64,000 nt of DNA from Rostratula benghalensis (taxonomy: Eukaryota; Chordata; Aves; Charadriiformes; Rostratulidae). The notes under the pieces are model-generated. The model saw only the letters and a list, made by a program, of their open reading frames with translations. It made no database searches and was not told the origin of the DNA. Positions 49,336-60,900 of this stretch are shown in pieces (position 1 is the stretch's first letter; every line of letters starts with the position of its first letter). A program made the translations under genes and the position numbers. Location: assembly GCA_013399305.1 (NCBI GenBank), contig VXAI01000115.1:1569907-1633906 (forward strand). Direction: 5' to 3'.

Positions 49336-51025
49336 GCCTGGAGGTAAGTCACTATGTCGGAGCTTTGGCAAGCACTCTGTGGGTACCCAGCAGTGCAGAG
49401 AGCAGGGAGTCCCCTTCCAGTCACAGAGAAAGGAAGGAAAGGGCAGCTCCAGCCTAATAGCAGCCTCAGCACCTTTATTTACTGCACAGCCTGACAGCAG
49501 GAGGCCGGGAGGGAAGCCCTGATTGAGGGTTTCCATCTGATCGGCAGCGTCTTGCAGGGCAGGAGGGGTAGGAATGTGACAGCAGCTAAATAACTGATAC
49601 CTCTGGGGAGCTCTTTGCTCTCTAACTGTGAGGTACTTGTGGATTCCCGCTGATGCCATGCAGTCCCTCAAGGTGTTGCAGCATGTGTGTGTTGGGACTA
49701 CCTGCTTTGAGACAGTTTTTAAGTGCAGCAATGAGAAGTTCTCCAAGCAGCTGTTTAACCCAGGCCAGAGATATGCCTGTTATCTTTCGGTATTGCTCAA
49801 GACAGCCACATGACTCTCATTCTTGGCACAGACTAAACACACCATGGAAGTCTAAGGAATAAATATATGGGCTCGGTGTGCTCTGTGGACTTTCAAATGC
49901 ATGCTGACTCATTTCAAGTAAATCACCTACCATGCTATAACAGAAGCTAATTTAGAGTCTCTATCTGCAGATTACACATGCTACCATTTTGGTGTAAAGG
50001 TGAGGAGTAGATCAGAAACAGATGCTAAATGCAGGATGAAGGTTTAAATAAAGCCTGGTTTTCAGAAGTGAGGCTCATCCCTGGCTCCTCAGCTGGTTTC
50101 CAGGATACTTACGACTTTTGGAAAGCGTGTTCTGGTTGAGAAAATACTCACAACCAGGACTTCCTTGGTTATCTAGCTAGTACAGCCCATGCAAATTAGT
50201 TACCTTTGACACTGAGTACATTTTCAGCTGTTTAATCGGCTCATGATTCCAGGGGATATTTTGAGAAGACTAGTATTTCTCATATTTTCGGTGCTCTGGA
50301 AGCCTCAAAATCTGAGTTGTAGAGAGGAGAAAAAGAGATGTGTGTTAAAAGGAGCTTTACAAATAATTTATAAAAAGAATCCAAACCAGCGTGGTTCAGA
50401 TTCTATCCTCAAAGAGGACGCAAACATCAGCTGTGGGGAGGGTCCCAAAGGTGATTCTCTTGGGTGTCACCAACACAGAAAGGGAACAGACTTGGACAAT
50501 CCTAACCCAGGGCTGGAGCTGGCCGTCTGTTACGGGCTCTCATGGAGGGGTGCCTCCAGCTCCACTTGCCCCTAAGAAGAACTCACAAACCAGATTTTTG
50601 GGTGATTTCCAGTCTGGAGTATCTTGCCAACTGCTAGGGTGATCTGCTGCATTAGGGAAAGTGAATTGGTTTTCCTGTGGATGGCGTGTAAGTCCTAAAG
50701 GTGGTAATTTTGCTCTGTGTTTGTAGTTCCAACAATTAGAAAATGAAAAATACACAGCTGGAGAATACTTTTCCATCTTTTACACTCGACAAATTCACTC
50801 TTCTATATTTCCCTTATCACAGTCAGTAGCATCAAAATTGAAAATAATACATAGTAGTCTGAAGGTGCAGAAAAGGACACACTTAGATACCCACAGAGGG
50901 GGGGAGTAATGATTATAAAGAATGAGCTTTTCCTTCCTTTGGATTTTTTCTATTCTGAAATGTAATACTACAGGAACAGAGTTGAGTCTTTAATATCACA
51001 CAATTTAGGAAATTCTCCACAGGCA

Positions 51026-51120
51026 TCTTTTCTTTTCTTTTCTTTTCTTTTCTTTTCTTTTCTTTTCTTTTCTTTTCTTTTCTTTTCTTTTCTTTTCTTT
51101 TCTTTTCTTTTCTTTTCTTT
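51026..51120. repeat. (TTTTC)n microsatellite ending in an assembly gap
   Basis: About 19 perfect TTTTC units without a single variant, running directly into the run of N. The right flank of the gap begins TTTCTTCTTTG, so the array probably fills all or part of the gap. Confidence 0.97.
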
Positions 51121-51225
51121 NNNNNNNNNNNNNNNNNNNNNNNNNNNNNNNNNNNNNNNNNNNNNNNNNNNNNNNNNNNNNNNNNNNNNNNNNNNNNNNN
51201 NNNNNNNNNNNNNNNNNNNNNNNNN
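51121..51225. other. Assembly gap (105 N)
   Basis: Unknown bases placed at the right end of a perfect TTTTC array. The real distance may differ from 105. Confidence 0.99.
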
Positions 51226-51734
51226 TTTCTTCTTTGTCCTTTAAGAAGTTGTCTGTTTTTTTCAGTGAGATTTCATCTCTGTTCCTGTGTTTTCATGCAC
51301 CGGTGTATTATCTGTCACCAGCTGCTCAAGAAAAAACATGGATTCCTTGATTCAGGACTTCATAGGCACAAGAGGAAGAAATGTGCCTTAAGGCTCTTTT
51401 GTCTTTACACATAATTTATTTGTAGTTCTAAAGACTAATAGCCAGATCAACAGTTTCACTGGTATTGCTCTGCTTACTGCTGTCCAAAGATCCTACTCTA
51501 CATAGCTGTGTTATTTGAGATTTGGGATATTCAAGAGTGAATTAAAGACTGCAATTCTGGTTTGTTAGTTTAAGAATTCTTTGTCAGTCATTTAGTTTTG
51601 GGTCTTTTTTTTCCCTGAGAATAGTGATTTTTATTTTCACATGCAAGAAATGAATTCAGGCTGCATGAATCGAACCCAAAATAATCCTCACAAATTCTAC
51701 AAAATTTACAAGTTATGCCCTTTTGTATTTAGGA
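51226..51734. other. Unique AT-rich sequence, no gene seen
   Basis: No gene or repeat is recognised between the gap and the large CR1. Confidence 0.55.
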
Positions 51735-51831
51735 ATCCTGGAGGATCATGGAGCAGATCCTCCTGGAATCTCTGCTAAGGTACATGGAAAATAAGGAGGT
51801 AATTTGAAACAGCCAACATGGCTTCACCAAG

Positions 51832-51859
51832 GGCAAATCATGCCTGGCAAATCATGCCT
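51832..51859 (+). repeat. 14-bp tandem duplication inside CR1
   Basis: GGCAAATCATGCCT occurs twice back to back (51832-51845 and 51846-51859), followed by the related GACAAATCT. Fourteen bases shift the frame, so it breaks the reverse transcriptase. Confidence 0.9.
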
Positions 51860-52849
51860 GACAAATCTGGTGGCCTTTTATGATACTGCCACAGACTTGG
51901 TGGACAACAAACTTCAGCTCCCCAGACTTATGCAAAGTATTTTACAGTGTCCTGCACAACATCCTGGTCTCAAAATGGGAAAGTCATAGATTTGATGGAT
52001 GGACGACACGCTGGATAAGGAACTGGCTGGACATCAGCACACAAAGGGTTGTGGTCAATGGTTCAATGTCCAAGTGGCAGCAGGTAATGAGTGGCATTCC
52101 TCAGGGGTCAGTACCGGGACCAGTGCTGTTTGACATATTTGTTGGAGACACGGACAGTGGGATAGAGTGCACCCTCAGCAAGTTTGCCAATGACACCAAG
52201 CTCAGTGGTGTGGTCAACATGCTGGCGGAAGGGATGCCACCCAGAGGGACCTGGACAGGCTTGAGAGGTGTGGTAGTGCAAATTGCATAAAGTTCAACCA
52301 AGCCAAGTGTAGGGTCCTGTACCTGGGACACGTCAATCCGAAGCACAAATCCAGGCTGGGTGGAGAATGGCTGAAGAGCAGCCTTGAGGAGAAGGACTTG
52401 GAAGCGATGGTGGATGAGAAGCTCAACATGAGCCACATGAGCACACTGGCAGCACTGAAAGCCAACCGCATCCTGGGTTGCATCAACAGAAGTGTGACCA
52501 GCAGGTCATGGGAGGTGATTCTACCCCTCTACTTTGCTCTTGTGAGACCCACCGGGAGTAGTGTGTCCACCTTTGGAGTCCTTAACACAGAAAGGACATG
52601 GAACTATTGGAACAGGTCCAGTGGAGGGCCACAAAGATGATCAGAGGGACGGAGCCCCCTCTCCTATGAAGACCGGCTGAGGGAGCTGGAGTTGTTCAGC
52701 CTGGAGAAGAGAATGCTCCAGAGAGACCTTATAGCAGCCTTCCAATATCTGAAGGGACCCTACCGGAGAGCTGTAGAGGGACTCTTTGTCAGGAACTGTA
52801 GTGACAGGACGAGGGGTACTGGCTTAAAATTAGAAGAGGGGAGATTTAG

Positions 52850-52890
52850 ATTAAATTAAAAATTAAATTAAATTAAAAAAAAGAAAGAAA
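52850..52890 (+). repeat. ATTAA/A-rich expansion inside CR1
   Basis: At the point where the sister copy reads GGTTAAATACCAGAAAGAACTT, this copy has a run of ATTAA units passing into A8 and GAAAGAAA. It is a local microsatellite born within the element after, or at, insertion. Confidence 0.85.
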
Positions 52891-53099
52891 TTCTTTATTG
52901 TGCAGGTGGTGAGGCACTGGAACAGGTTGCCCCTGGAAGCTGCAGACGTTCCATCCCTGGAAGTGTTTAAGGCCAGGTTGTATGGGGCTTTGAGCAACCT
53001 GGTCTAGTGGGAGGTGTCCCTGCCCGTGGCAGGGGGGTTGGAACTTGATGATCTTTAAAGTCCCTTCCAACTCTAACCATTTTATGATTCCATGATTCT

Positions 53100-54498
53100 G
53101 ATTTTCTCTGGCAAAACTTCTCCAGTACTGAAAAATCCAGGATGGCAACTACATGCAAAACTTCTAACTACATAAAGAAGTGTGCTGTTTGAATCACTGA
53201 AGAGTACACATCTACCTACAGTCACAATACATGCAACTGACTGATGAAACAGTGACTCCCATTACCTCCTGAGAAGGTAATATTTATGAATTTCACTATG
53301 GCTTGATAATGCACATAATGGAGGCACATTCTTTCAGCATGTGTCCTGGTGTACCTTTAAAGGGAGCAAACCTTCGTAAGGTCTTAATGGGAAATTATAG
53401 GCTTACATTGGTCACATTGTTTATTGAAAGATATAAAATCAATAAGATAAATATCCAGAATGACTGAAAGCATAACATATTTTGTGGAAGGATCCTTTTT
53501 TGGCATGAACCCCATGAAAACTGGTTGCTCCTGCCCAAGTGCTGAATAGATGCTCTGGCGGAAGTATCCTCAAAATATGGGCACTCTCTAATGGATACAG
53601 TTGCATGATTTTAGTCCAAACCTATAAATACTGAAAGGGGTGGCAATAAACCTGGCTTGATTTTAGAAAATAGAAGATTATTTTTTTTTTAATACAGCAT
53701 TAGAAATTTTCAGCATCCATGACAGTGCAAAAAAATGGCTGCATTTGAAGTGTGTTTGCTACTGCAGTTCAGACATACAATGCCTCAGGCTTATTATTGT
53801 CCTTTTTAGGGGACCAGGAACAGCAATGACCAAAGTCTTAGGGCCACACCCAGCTCTGTGGAAAAACAGAAAAGCACAACTGGGGATAGAAAAACTGATG
53901 CGTGAAAGAACAAGTGTAAAGGCAATTGAAAACAATTTCACAAAATGTGCTACTCCCATAAACTGAAAACATGTATAAGTGTTTGTTTTTGAGCTGCTGC
54001 ATACGTATGGAATCTGAATGTGTCAGCTTATTTAGTCAGTTTATATAAGCTTTTATAATGAGCAAAAGGCAAAACCCCCACTGCATATGCAAACTTTTTT
54101 ATAATGCTATTCCATGTTCTTCTAGGTTGATCTAGACCTGTACAAATTTATCTAAGCTGTGTGGGTTTCACAAATGTTGTTAACTGACTGTTACTAGGGT
54201 CAGTGTTATGACACAGGCACTGAGTTGGACCACCACAGCTGAAAAGAAGAAAATCTGAGGCGATAAATAATTTAGTGTTGCCATTCATTGTGTCTCTTTA
54301 AGACTTCTTTTTCAGAAAAAAAATCAAAGTTAATCTAAATTGTTCTACCCTAAAGCAGAGTATTAGGATCTTTATTTGCATTGGGTAGCTGAAGGTACGT
54401 GAACTGGTAATAAATGAAGAAAAGTGCTAGACAGGTTAAACTGTCAAATATAAAGATATTTGATCTGTTTAAGAAAAAGTCAGGAGCACAGAAGACCT
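53100..54498. other. Unique AT-rich sequence, no gene seen
   Basis: No gene or transposon is recognised. Confidence 0.55.
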
Positions 54499-54530
54499 GG
54501 GCCAGATCCTCAGTACTGTACATAAGCTTT
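54499..54530 (+). repeat. Ancient amniote interspersed repeat fragment
   Basis: GGGCCAGATCCTCAG (54499-54513) followed by TACTGTACATAAGC fits the same recurrent sauropsid motif as the fragment at 49289, with a faster-decaying right half. Confidence 0.45.
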
Positions 54531-57500
54531 TTTCCTAGTGGATTTGCTGATATTCAAGCTACTCTGGACTCCAGGTTATGTTATGTTTTCCTTTATACAC
54601 ATAGCATGCACAGTTTTCCTTTCTCCAGAGGACAAGTGAGCTGTCAGTTAGCAAAGGGTATGACCTCTGCTTGCACAACAATATTTTAGCAGAGCTTATA
54701 GTGGCTGGAGTAAAACAAAAGATCTGGAAGCAATTTTTATGCTAAAATAAAAATCTCCATGGCCTTTCATTCTGAAGTTTAACATTTCTGCCCTCAATGT
54801 GGTGTTCTTATGGAATGTACTGATAGAATCTGCACACTATTTTTTTTTTTTTTTTGCTATGTATTGCGGTCTCACTGGCAAGCCAGGCCAGCTCAGCAGA
54901 TTTAGCTGGGGGAACAGCATGCTGAAGTTTCACCCACTGCAGTAACCTCCCCAAAAGCCAGTCCAGAATGGTACAAAAATACAAAAATCATTATTCAGTC
55001 AAGACTTACTGTGTTTGCTTTGTGCCTTGCTGCCTGTTGGCAACCAGTCTGGGCTATTCTGTGTATCTAGCAGATCTTTGCTAAGTAGGGTCAGTCAGAG
55101 ATGAAGAAAGTTTCTAAACGTTGAAGGAACACACTTCTGGGACAGATGTGCAGTTAGAAGGGGCCCAAAATCTGCAATGGCTTCATGATAAAACTTGGTA
55201 GGTTGCTGATAGCATTTATTTTTTTTTTGACAAAGTGAGAGTAATCCTGGAGCCTGTAATTAAAGCCTGTGATTAAGGTTTCCAATGTTGACTTTGTTGG
55301 TAGATGCAAGTGAGGGTTGAAGAGACTCAGTCATGTATGTTTGTTCCACATATTGCTAGTGCTTTTAAATTATGCTATATTTTATGGTTCTTGTCTAACT
55401 GCAGGGGACAGGAAGAAGTTGGGGCATTTTTACTGCAGATATATAACTTGGCTTTGAGGAATAGCGGGGAGGAATATGGCGTTTCACTTTCTTTGGAGGA
55501 GAGAAAGCTAGCAAACTAGCTAGCAAAGGGACATTACATGGGCATCTGCTTTTAGTACTAGTAAACTGTCTTATGGCCAGTATCATGCCTTGCTTATGCA
55601 TTCAGGGTTAAACATATTGTGTATTTGGATACAGGAAGGATTTTTATCCCCCATTAAACCATCAGGCACCTTTGATTTGTGGTTTTTTACTTCCTGTACT
55701 TGTACATGGTCCACTTCGTAGGATCAGCTAGTCATTTTTACTCCAGAAATGCCTCTGTGTTTCTCAATTGTAAGTCTTCTCTTTCAGCGGGCAGTGATTT
55801 TGTGAAATTCTAGTCATTGTACTAAAGGGTAGAAGATGTTAGATGGTGTCAAGGAGGGTATAATGTCTTTTGGTTTGGGAACACCTGGGTCAGGTTGATC
55901 CAGGTGGTCCTTTACTGCCATCTGACAGAGCAAAGCAAACTTAGCGAACAGAATTAGACCCATCATTTGTAGAACATATTAAGAATCTTCCACAAGAAAT
56001 TAAAATCTGATGAAATTAAAAGACTTCTCACTTTTGGATGCTGCTGACCTTAAAGAATAGGGCTTCAGATACTATATTTAACTAGATATACAGCTTTTGT
56101 TAAAACGCAGACTTTATTGCTGTCAACTATGATTTTCTGTCTTGGTTGATCACCTAAAATCCTTAATTCAAAAGCCTGAACTAAAAATCCTAATCTATCA
56201 TTTTCTCAGTAGGGTTATCATAGCAATGCTTCATAGTCTAGACTGGTCTCCTGAACATTTTTGGAAGGACTGTCATATGTTTAGACTAACAATATAAGGT
56301 CGGTGAGATTACTCATGTGTTCAAACTAGACACATTTCTGGATTCAGCCTTCCAGCACCCCAGCACCAAAGAATTTGCAATTTGCTTATCTGACAGACAG
56401 CCAATTTTGTTTTATGGAGATATTTAGGCTATTGGTCTCCTGGTTAAAAAAAGAAGAGTGAGCTGGTTTCAGGACAATGCTTATGAAAATCCGGGTTTAG
56501 TCCAAGAAAAGCATTTTTTTAGACCTTAAGGCCATGTTGAAAAATGAATCTTTATTTCTACTCAGAGGAGTCTGAAGAGTCACAAAATGTTAGCAGATAT
56601 TTTCATGCAAATGATTAGAAGTTCAGCACTGGGCCTGGCTGGATTAATCTTTCTTTGTTTCTATTAACTTTGCATTTTATGTATTTTCTATATAGACATT
56701 GTAGACATATAAAATATAAATATATGTATATATATGCACACCTATTTAATAGGTGTGATCCACCTATTTAATAGAACAATGTTTAGAGGAATTCTAAATA
56801 AGCCTAAAGAAATAATTAGGGAAAGCATGGTTCAAAATTGCCTGAAATGTTGACCTGATGAGTCAAGCTTCATGTTTACCTCTTCATTAATCTAAAATAC
56901 TGAGGATAATATAGAATAATGTTAACCAATCAGACTTCATATGTAAATAATGCCTCCCAATTCACTGAGACTGCTGAAAATAGTAGTCATCACTGGTGAA
57001 CCCATCTAATAAACAAATGTACATTTTCTTCCTCACTAGTTTCAAGTGATGAACAATAGTTTTGCCCCTGCCCTTCCTGCCAAAACACTGATCGATTTCT
57101 CAGTTTTAAAGAGCACTCCTACACACACACACGCCATAGAATGCAGGTTTCAGTACCTTCTGATTAAAGTATTCAACACCCAATTGCCCTGAGCTTTGTG
57201 TAGACAACTCTTCATATGTTCAAACAAAGCTTTGTATGGAGAATAACTATAGAGGCCCTGAGAACATGTGAAATATATGTGGATGTTTACTCACATTACC
57301 CTTTCTAAGAACAAAGGTCTGTGTTCTTGGAGAAAGACCAGAGAAGTGTAAGGAGTAGGTTAATTTATACTAGCTCTAGCCAGCATGTGCTAAATTAAGA
57401 TAGCCAAGGTGCAAGGACGCCAGATACATTAAAAGTTATGCAACTTTTCCATGGTCACAGCCTCTGTCTGGGATGTAAAGAAGGACATTAAAGCAGGTCT

Positions 57501-57839
57501 CTGGTGGTTCTGCACCTGCTGGGAATTTGTCTGTACAGGTGGAATCCCAGGGTTCTTGTTAAGGCAGCTTTTAATGTGCTTGACGGTTTTAGGAGAGACT
57601 CAGAACCTGTGCTTCTGACCTCTGCCTTTAAGAAACATAAAATTTATTATCCCTTGGCTGGAGTTTGGCCGATGCTTGTCTTCTGGATTAATAATTTTTA
57701 GCATTCACCTGCTAAAGCAAATATTTTACTTCCTTGAGCGAGGCAAATAAATATGAGCACCAAGAAAAAATGTGTGACCCCTTTCTACAGTTTGTGTAGC
57801 AAAAGAAGTCTATATGAGAACTGCAGCTTTAATGTACAC
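54531..57839. other. Unique AT-rich sequence, no gene seen
   Basis: Contains a T16 run (54840-54855), TATA-rich sequence at about 56690-56735 and the duplicated CACCTATTTAATAG motif (56739-56774). No gene is recognised. Confidence 0.5.
56739..56774. repeat. Duplicated CACCTATTTAATAG motif, first copy palindromic
   Basis: CACCTATTTAATAG occurs at 56739-56752 and again at 56761-56774 (22-bp spacing). The first copy extends to CACCTATTTAATAGGTG (56739-56755), a perfect inverted repeat with 7-bp arms and a 3-base centre. The core resembles a MEF2 site (YTAWWWWTAR) with one extra base. Confidence 0.8.
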
Positions 57840-57960
57840 TCATAAAATCTTTCATTTATTATTTATATAATTATTTGCAGAGTGCTGTTGCCATGGCAAC
57901 CTTTACACACAGTGCAATAAATCCTTACATAGACAGTAGTCATGACTTCAAACAGTATCA
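57840..57960. promoter_or_regulatory. Candidate enhancer with perfect RFX X-box
   Basis: A short repeat-free patch with AT-rich homeodomain-like sequence (ATAATTATTTG) directly followed by the X-box palindrome at 57887-57900 and AATAAA/CATAAA sequences. The combination fits an enhancer; no exon is seen. Confidence 0.4.
57887..57900. promoter_or_regulatory. RFX X-box palindrome GTTGCCATGGCAAC
   Basis: A perfect 14-bp palindrome identical to the optimal RFX-family dimer site (two GTTGCC half-sites). RFX factors act at ciliary, neuronal and immune genes and at many distal enhancers. A perfect 14-mer is expected only very rarely by chance in 64 kb. Binding itself is not shown. Confidence 0.75.
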
Positions 57961-60900
57961 CATGAAGATAAGTCTGCCTGGACATTTCAGGGTTTGCCAA
58001 GTTTTTCTAAAGTTGTTATTCACATTAAAATAACTCCCTTCAGCTAAATTAGAGAAAAGAGCCTGTTCTTAGCTTTCCTAAGAAACAAGGCTTAGGCAAT
58101 CATTTTCTCCATCCCTCTGTCTGCTTATCCTCTCAAAATGTATTTGAAATCTGCTGGCATAATTTCAGTTACCTTTCACTAAGATGGCTCAAAGATAGTT
58201 AAATCTGACACACTTCATAGAAAGTGGTCGTATGAAGGAGCGAGAGTCCTACAATAATGTATCACACAGGGAAACATTCCACCATACTCCTGCTGTTGTC
58301 CAGCCAGCATCAAACTGACCATGACATGTGATATTTCTTTTACAGCTAAAGGGGAAATGAAGCAGGAAAGGTGGATTTGTGAGTGGATAGAGGGATAAGG
58401 ATCTCTGGCAGAGATTGGAGATGTTTCAGGCAGGATGTGGGAAATCTCCTTGTTGCACCGATTGGGCTTACAGGACATGAGTTATTATGAAATGAGGGTT
58501 TCACTGATTCTACCACTTAAGGGCAATGATTTTTGAATTCTGCAGCCTATAGCAACCACCAGTTTGAGGAGTTAGGGCTTTGCAATATCTGAGGCAGTCT
58601 GGGCTGCTTTAGTCCTGCAGTGTCTTTCTTTGGAAGGGAGACTTCCAAACATAATGAATTACATACAGTATGACTGCAGGGGTTAGTAACCCTGCACATT
58701 AGACAGTCCAGGCAGCCAGCTGGCACCACAACCTGGTGCTTTGGTAACCATGATGAAAGGCAGACTTTGTCCTGGGACAACCTGGGCTGAAAAGGATTTT
58801 GACCCATGGACTGAAAGTGATGGGGCTCTTATAAGTTTCACAGCCTCTCGCTATTCACCAAAAGCCAGCAGAATCTTCACCAGGCTTCTCAGCAGACATC
58901 AGATTATGGGGATCATGTTTCATATCTGGAAATGCAATATGACTTTGTTTGGAAATGCAATATCTTAACAGACACAAAAATGTTAGACAGTTTCTGTTGA
59001 CTGAGAAATTTTATATATGTGCATGCATGAATACACAGCATTAGCTGCTCTAAAGTGACAGGGTGGAGGGAAAGAGACATTTTTTGAATCCTTAAATCTG
59101 GCAAATTCCAATCACAACATTCCAAAGCAAATGAAAAATACAGTTGGGATATTGCACTACAGTGCCTGAAAGTGTTCTGTGTTTTCTGTATATATACACT
59201 GTAAATATACTTTTTACTGAATATTTTGATTTCCCTTTTATCAATGACATAAGTTCAGCATCTTCAAAAGTCATTCCAGCTTTAGGTGCTGAAAGGTAAT
59301 AGTTTGACGCTTGTGCTCAAACATTTTGATTTAACTTGATTATTGTTCACTACAGAACAGATGAAAAACCTTAGAGTCAGAGGATTGGCAAATAAATGTA
59401 GAACAATGTTTTTCTTTTTGGACAGAAGATTTAATATGGTTGTTTTTTAATTAGCTAAGAAACAAGAAGTCATTCTTTCTACCATGAATCTGAATACAAC
59501 TATTAGTTCATACTGCTTATGAAGAGATTACAATGAGATAAAAAAAAAAAAAAAAAAAACCTAATAGAAAAAGAATAGATTATTTTAATTTTTTTTAAAA
59601 AAAATTTTTGTCAGAAGCTTTTCTACAGATTGCATGGGAAGTGCTTTGTGCTGTCAGAAGATATGGTAAAAGGCTACCTTAGTGACTGAATTCAGTGATC
59701 ATTTTTTTCTGAATGCGCAGATTAGTCCAAGGTAGGTAAAAAGCCATAAAGAAATAAGACCAAAAATCATACATCAGATGACAATGATGGGGAAACACAG
59801 GCTTTTTTGCATCTTAATCTATCCTCTCTACTCTAAGTTCAGCTTTAAAGCACGTCACATTCATGCTTTAACACTCTTTCTCTTCCACCCTAAAGAAAGC
59901 TTGACAGTCGAGGATAAGAGATTCATGCCCTGCATGTTTTTCTCCAATAAAATGAAAGTCCAAAAATTTTCAATAATCAAATGGAATTAAATAAAACATT
60001 TTCCAAGAGTACAATGTAAATCAAACAGGCAAACAACAGTGTGAGAGATTTACAGGCAATGCAGAACTAGCCAATGAAGCAGCCAGTTAAAGCTGCCAAG
60101 AAGCCAGATGCTCTGACAGGAAGAACATTTTTCATGGCTTTCAGTCACTGCCATGTGATTTCCAGCTGGGGAAAGAAAGAAGATGCTCTGACGATATTTA
60201 TTTGTTAAGACTGGTGGCATTGTGCTTAATTTCCTAATAGTTTTCTTTAAAATTTGATAGGAATTTAAAAATAATTTAAAAACCCCTTTCAATATCTGGA
60301 TCTGATTTTGGTGACCTCATCCTAATTCTCATTCATTTGTGTTACCAGATCACCATAAATGTGATCACAATTCATTAATGAGGTACTCTTTGATCAAGAG
60401 GGAGACAGGACTGAAAGAGAAAGGGCTTTGGAAATGAAACTATTAGGCACTTAAGCAAGCTTTCCCCTACAGCTTGCTGGCACTATGTCCTGGCTTGACC
60501 TAGTACTGACAATACTTCATTTTCATAAGCACCACCTTCACTTACAATGTTGTCCAAAGTAAAACAACACACTCAATTAGTAAGTGGAACATATTTATCT
60601 GGGAATGTTTTCATTCCACACACAGTTCATGGGCTTTCAGGAATGGGCAAATAGAAATAATATTTTGGCATGGTACTTGTGCAACATGTTTGGAACAATA
60701 TACATGTGATTTTAATCTGGGTTTTTTTTTAAATATAATGACAATGAAAGTATCTTTGTGTTTATGTAGCTGTATTATGTGTGCCACCGAGAGAGTCACA
60801 GAACAGAAAAAAAGAGGAAAGAAACTGGAACAATTCTTACAAAGTTGACACCTCAGAACGTCAGGTTGCCACATAAGGGGCCTACATCCTTAGGAGTATT

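Larger units (their letters stand above)
42881..51025. other. Unique sequence with T-rich runs, no gene seen
   Basis: The patch at 42900-43110 is GC-richer, not CpG-rich and unassigned. T-rich runs lie at 43145-43160, about 45009-45031 and 45766-45780; the last is followed by (GTT)5. A minus-strand frame of 162 codons at 49258-49746 has no recognised content and overlaps an ancient repeat fragment at its C-terminus. Confidence 0.5.
51735..53099 (+). mobile_element. CR1 LINE, long 5'-truncated copy with damaged reverse transcriptase
   Basis: About 1.36 kb covering the reverse transcriptase from near its N-terminal fingers (NSQHGFTKGKS) to the 3' UTR and a degraded ATTCTATG tail. In the frame at 51880-52290 the motif [13 protein letters not shown] (52093-52131) and [11 protein letters not shown] are readable. 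The catalytic FADD box is FAND (52183-52194), so the first active-site Asp is Asn. Frameshifts follow the box, and the C-terminal region (SYEDRLRELELFSLEKR) is in another frame. A 14-bp tandem duplication and an A/T-rich expansion further break the ORF. It is non-functional; it shares its subfamily with the copy at 62622. Confidence 0.96.

Noticed and set aside
49258..49746. 162-codon minus-strand open frame
   Set aside because: Its C-terminal part overlaps an ancient repeat fragment and the rest matches nothing known.
50161..50186. miR-9-like sequence CTTGGTTATCTAGCT
   Set aside because: It matches miR-9 over about 14 of 15 bases, but the seed differs and no complementary star arm follows within hairpin distance.
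51665..51700. tRNA-like B box GGGTTCGATTC on the minus strand
   Set aside because: The flanking bases do not form a 5-bp T stem and no A box or acceptor stem is found.
57121..57134. AC dinucleotide microsatellite
   Set aside because: Only about six units, too short to be notable.
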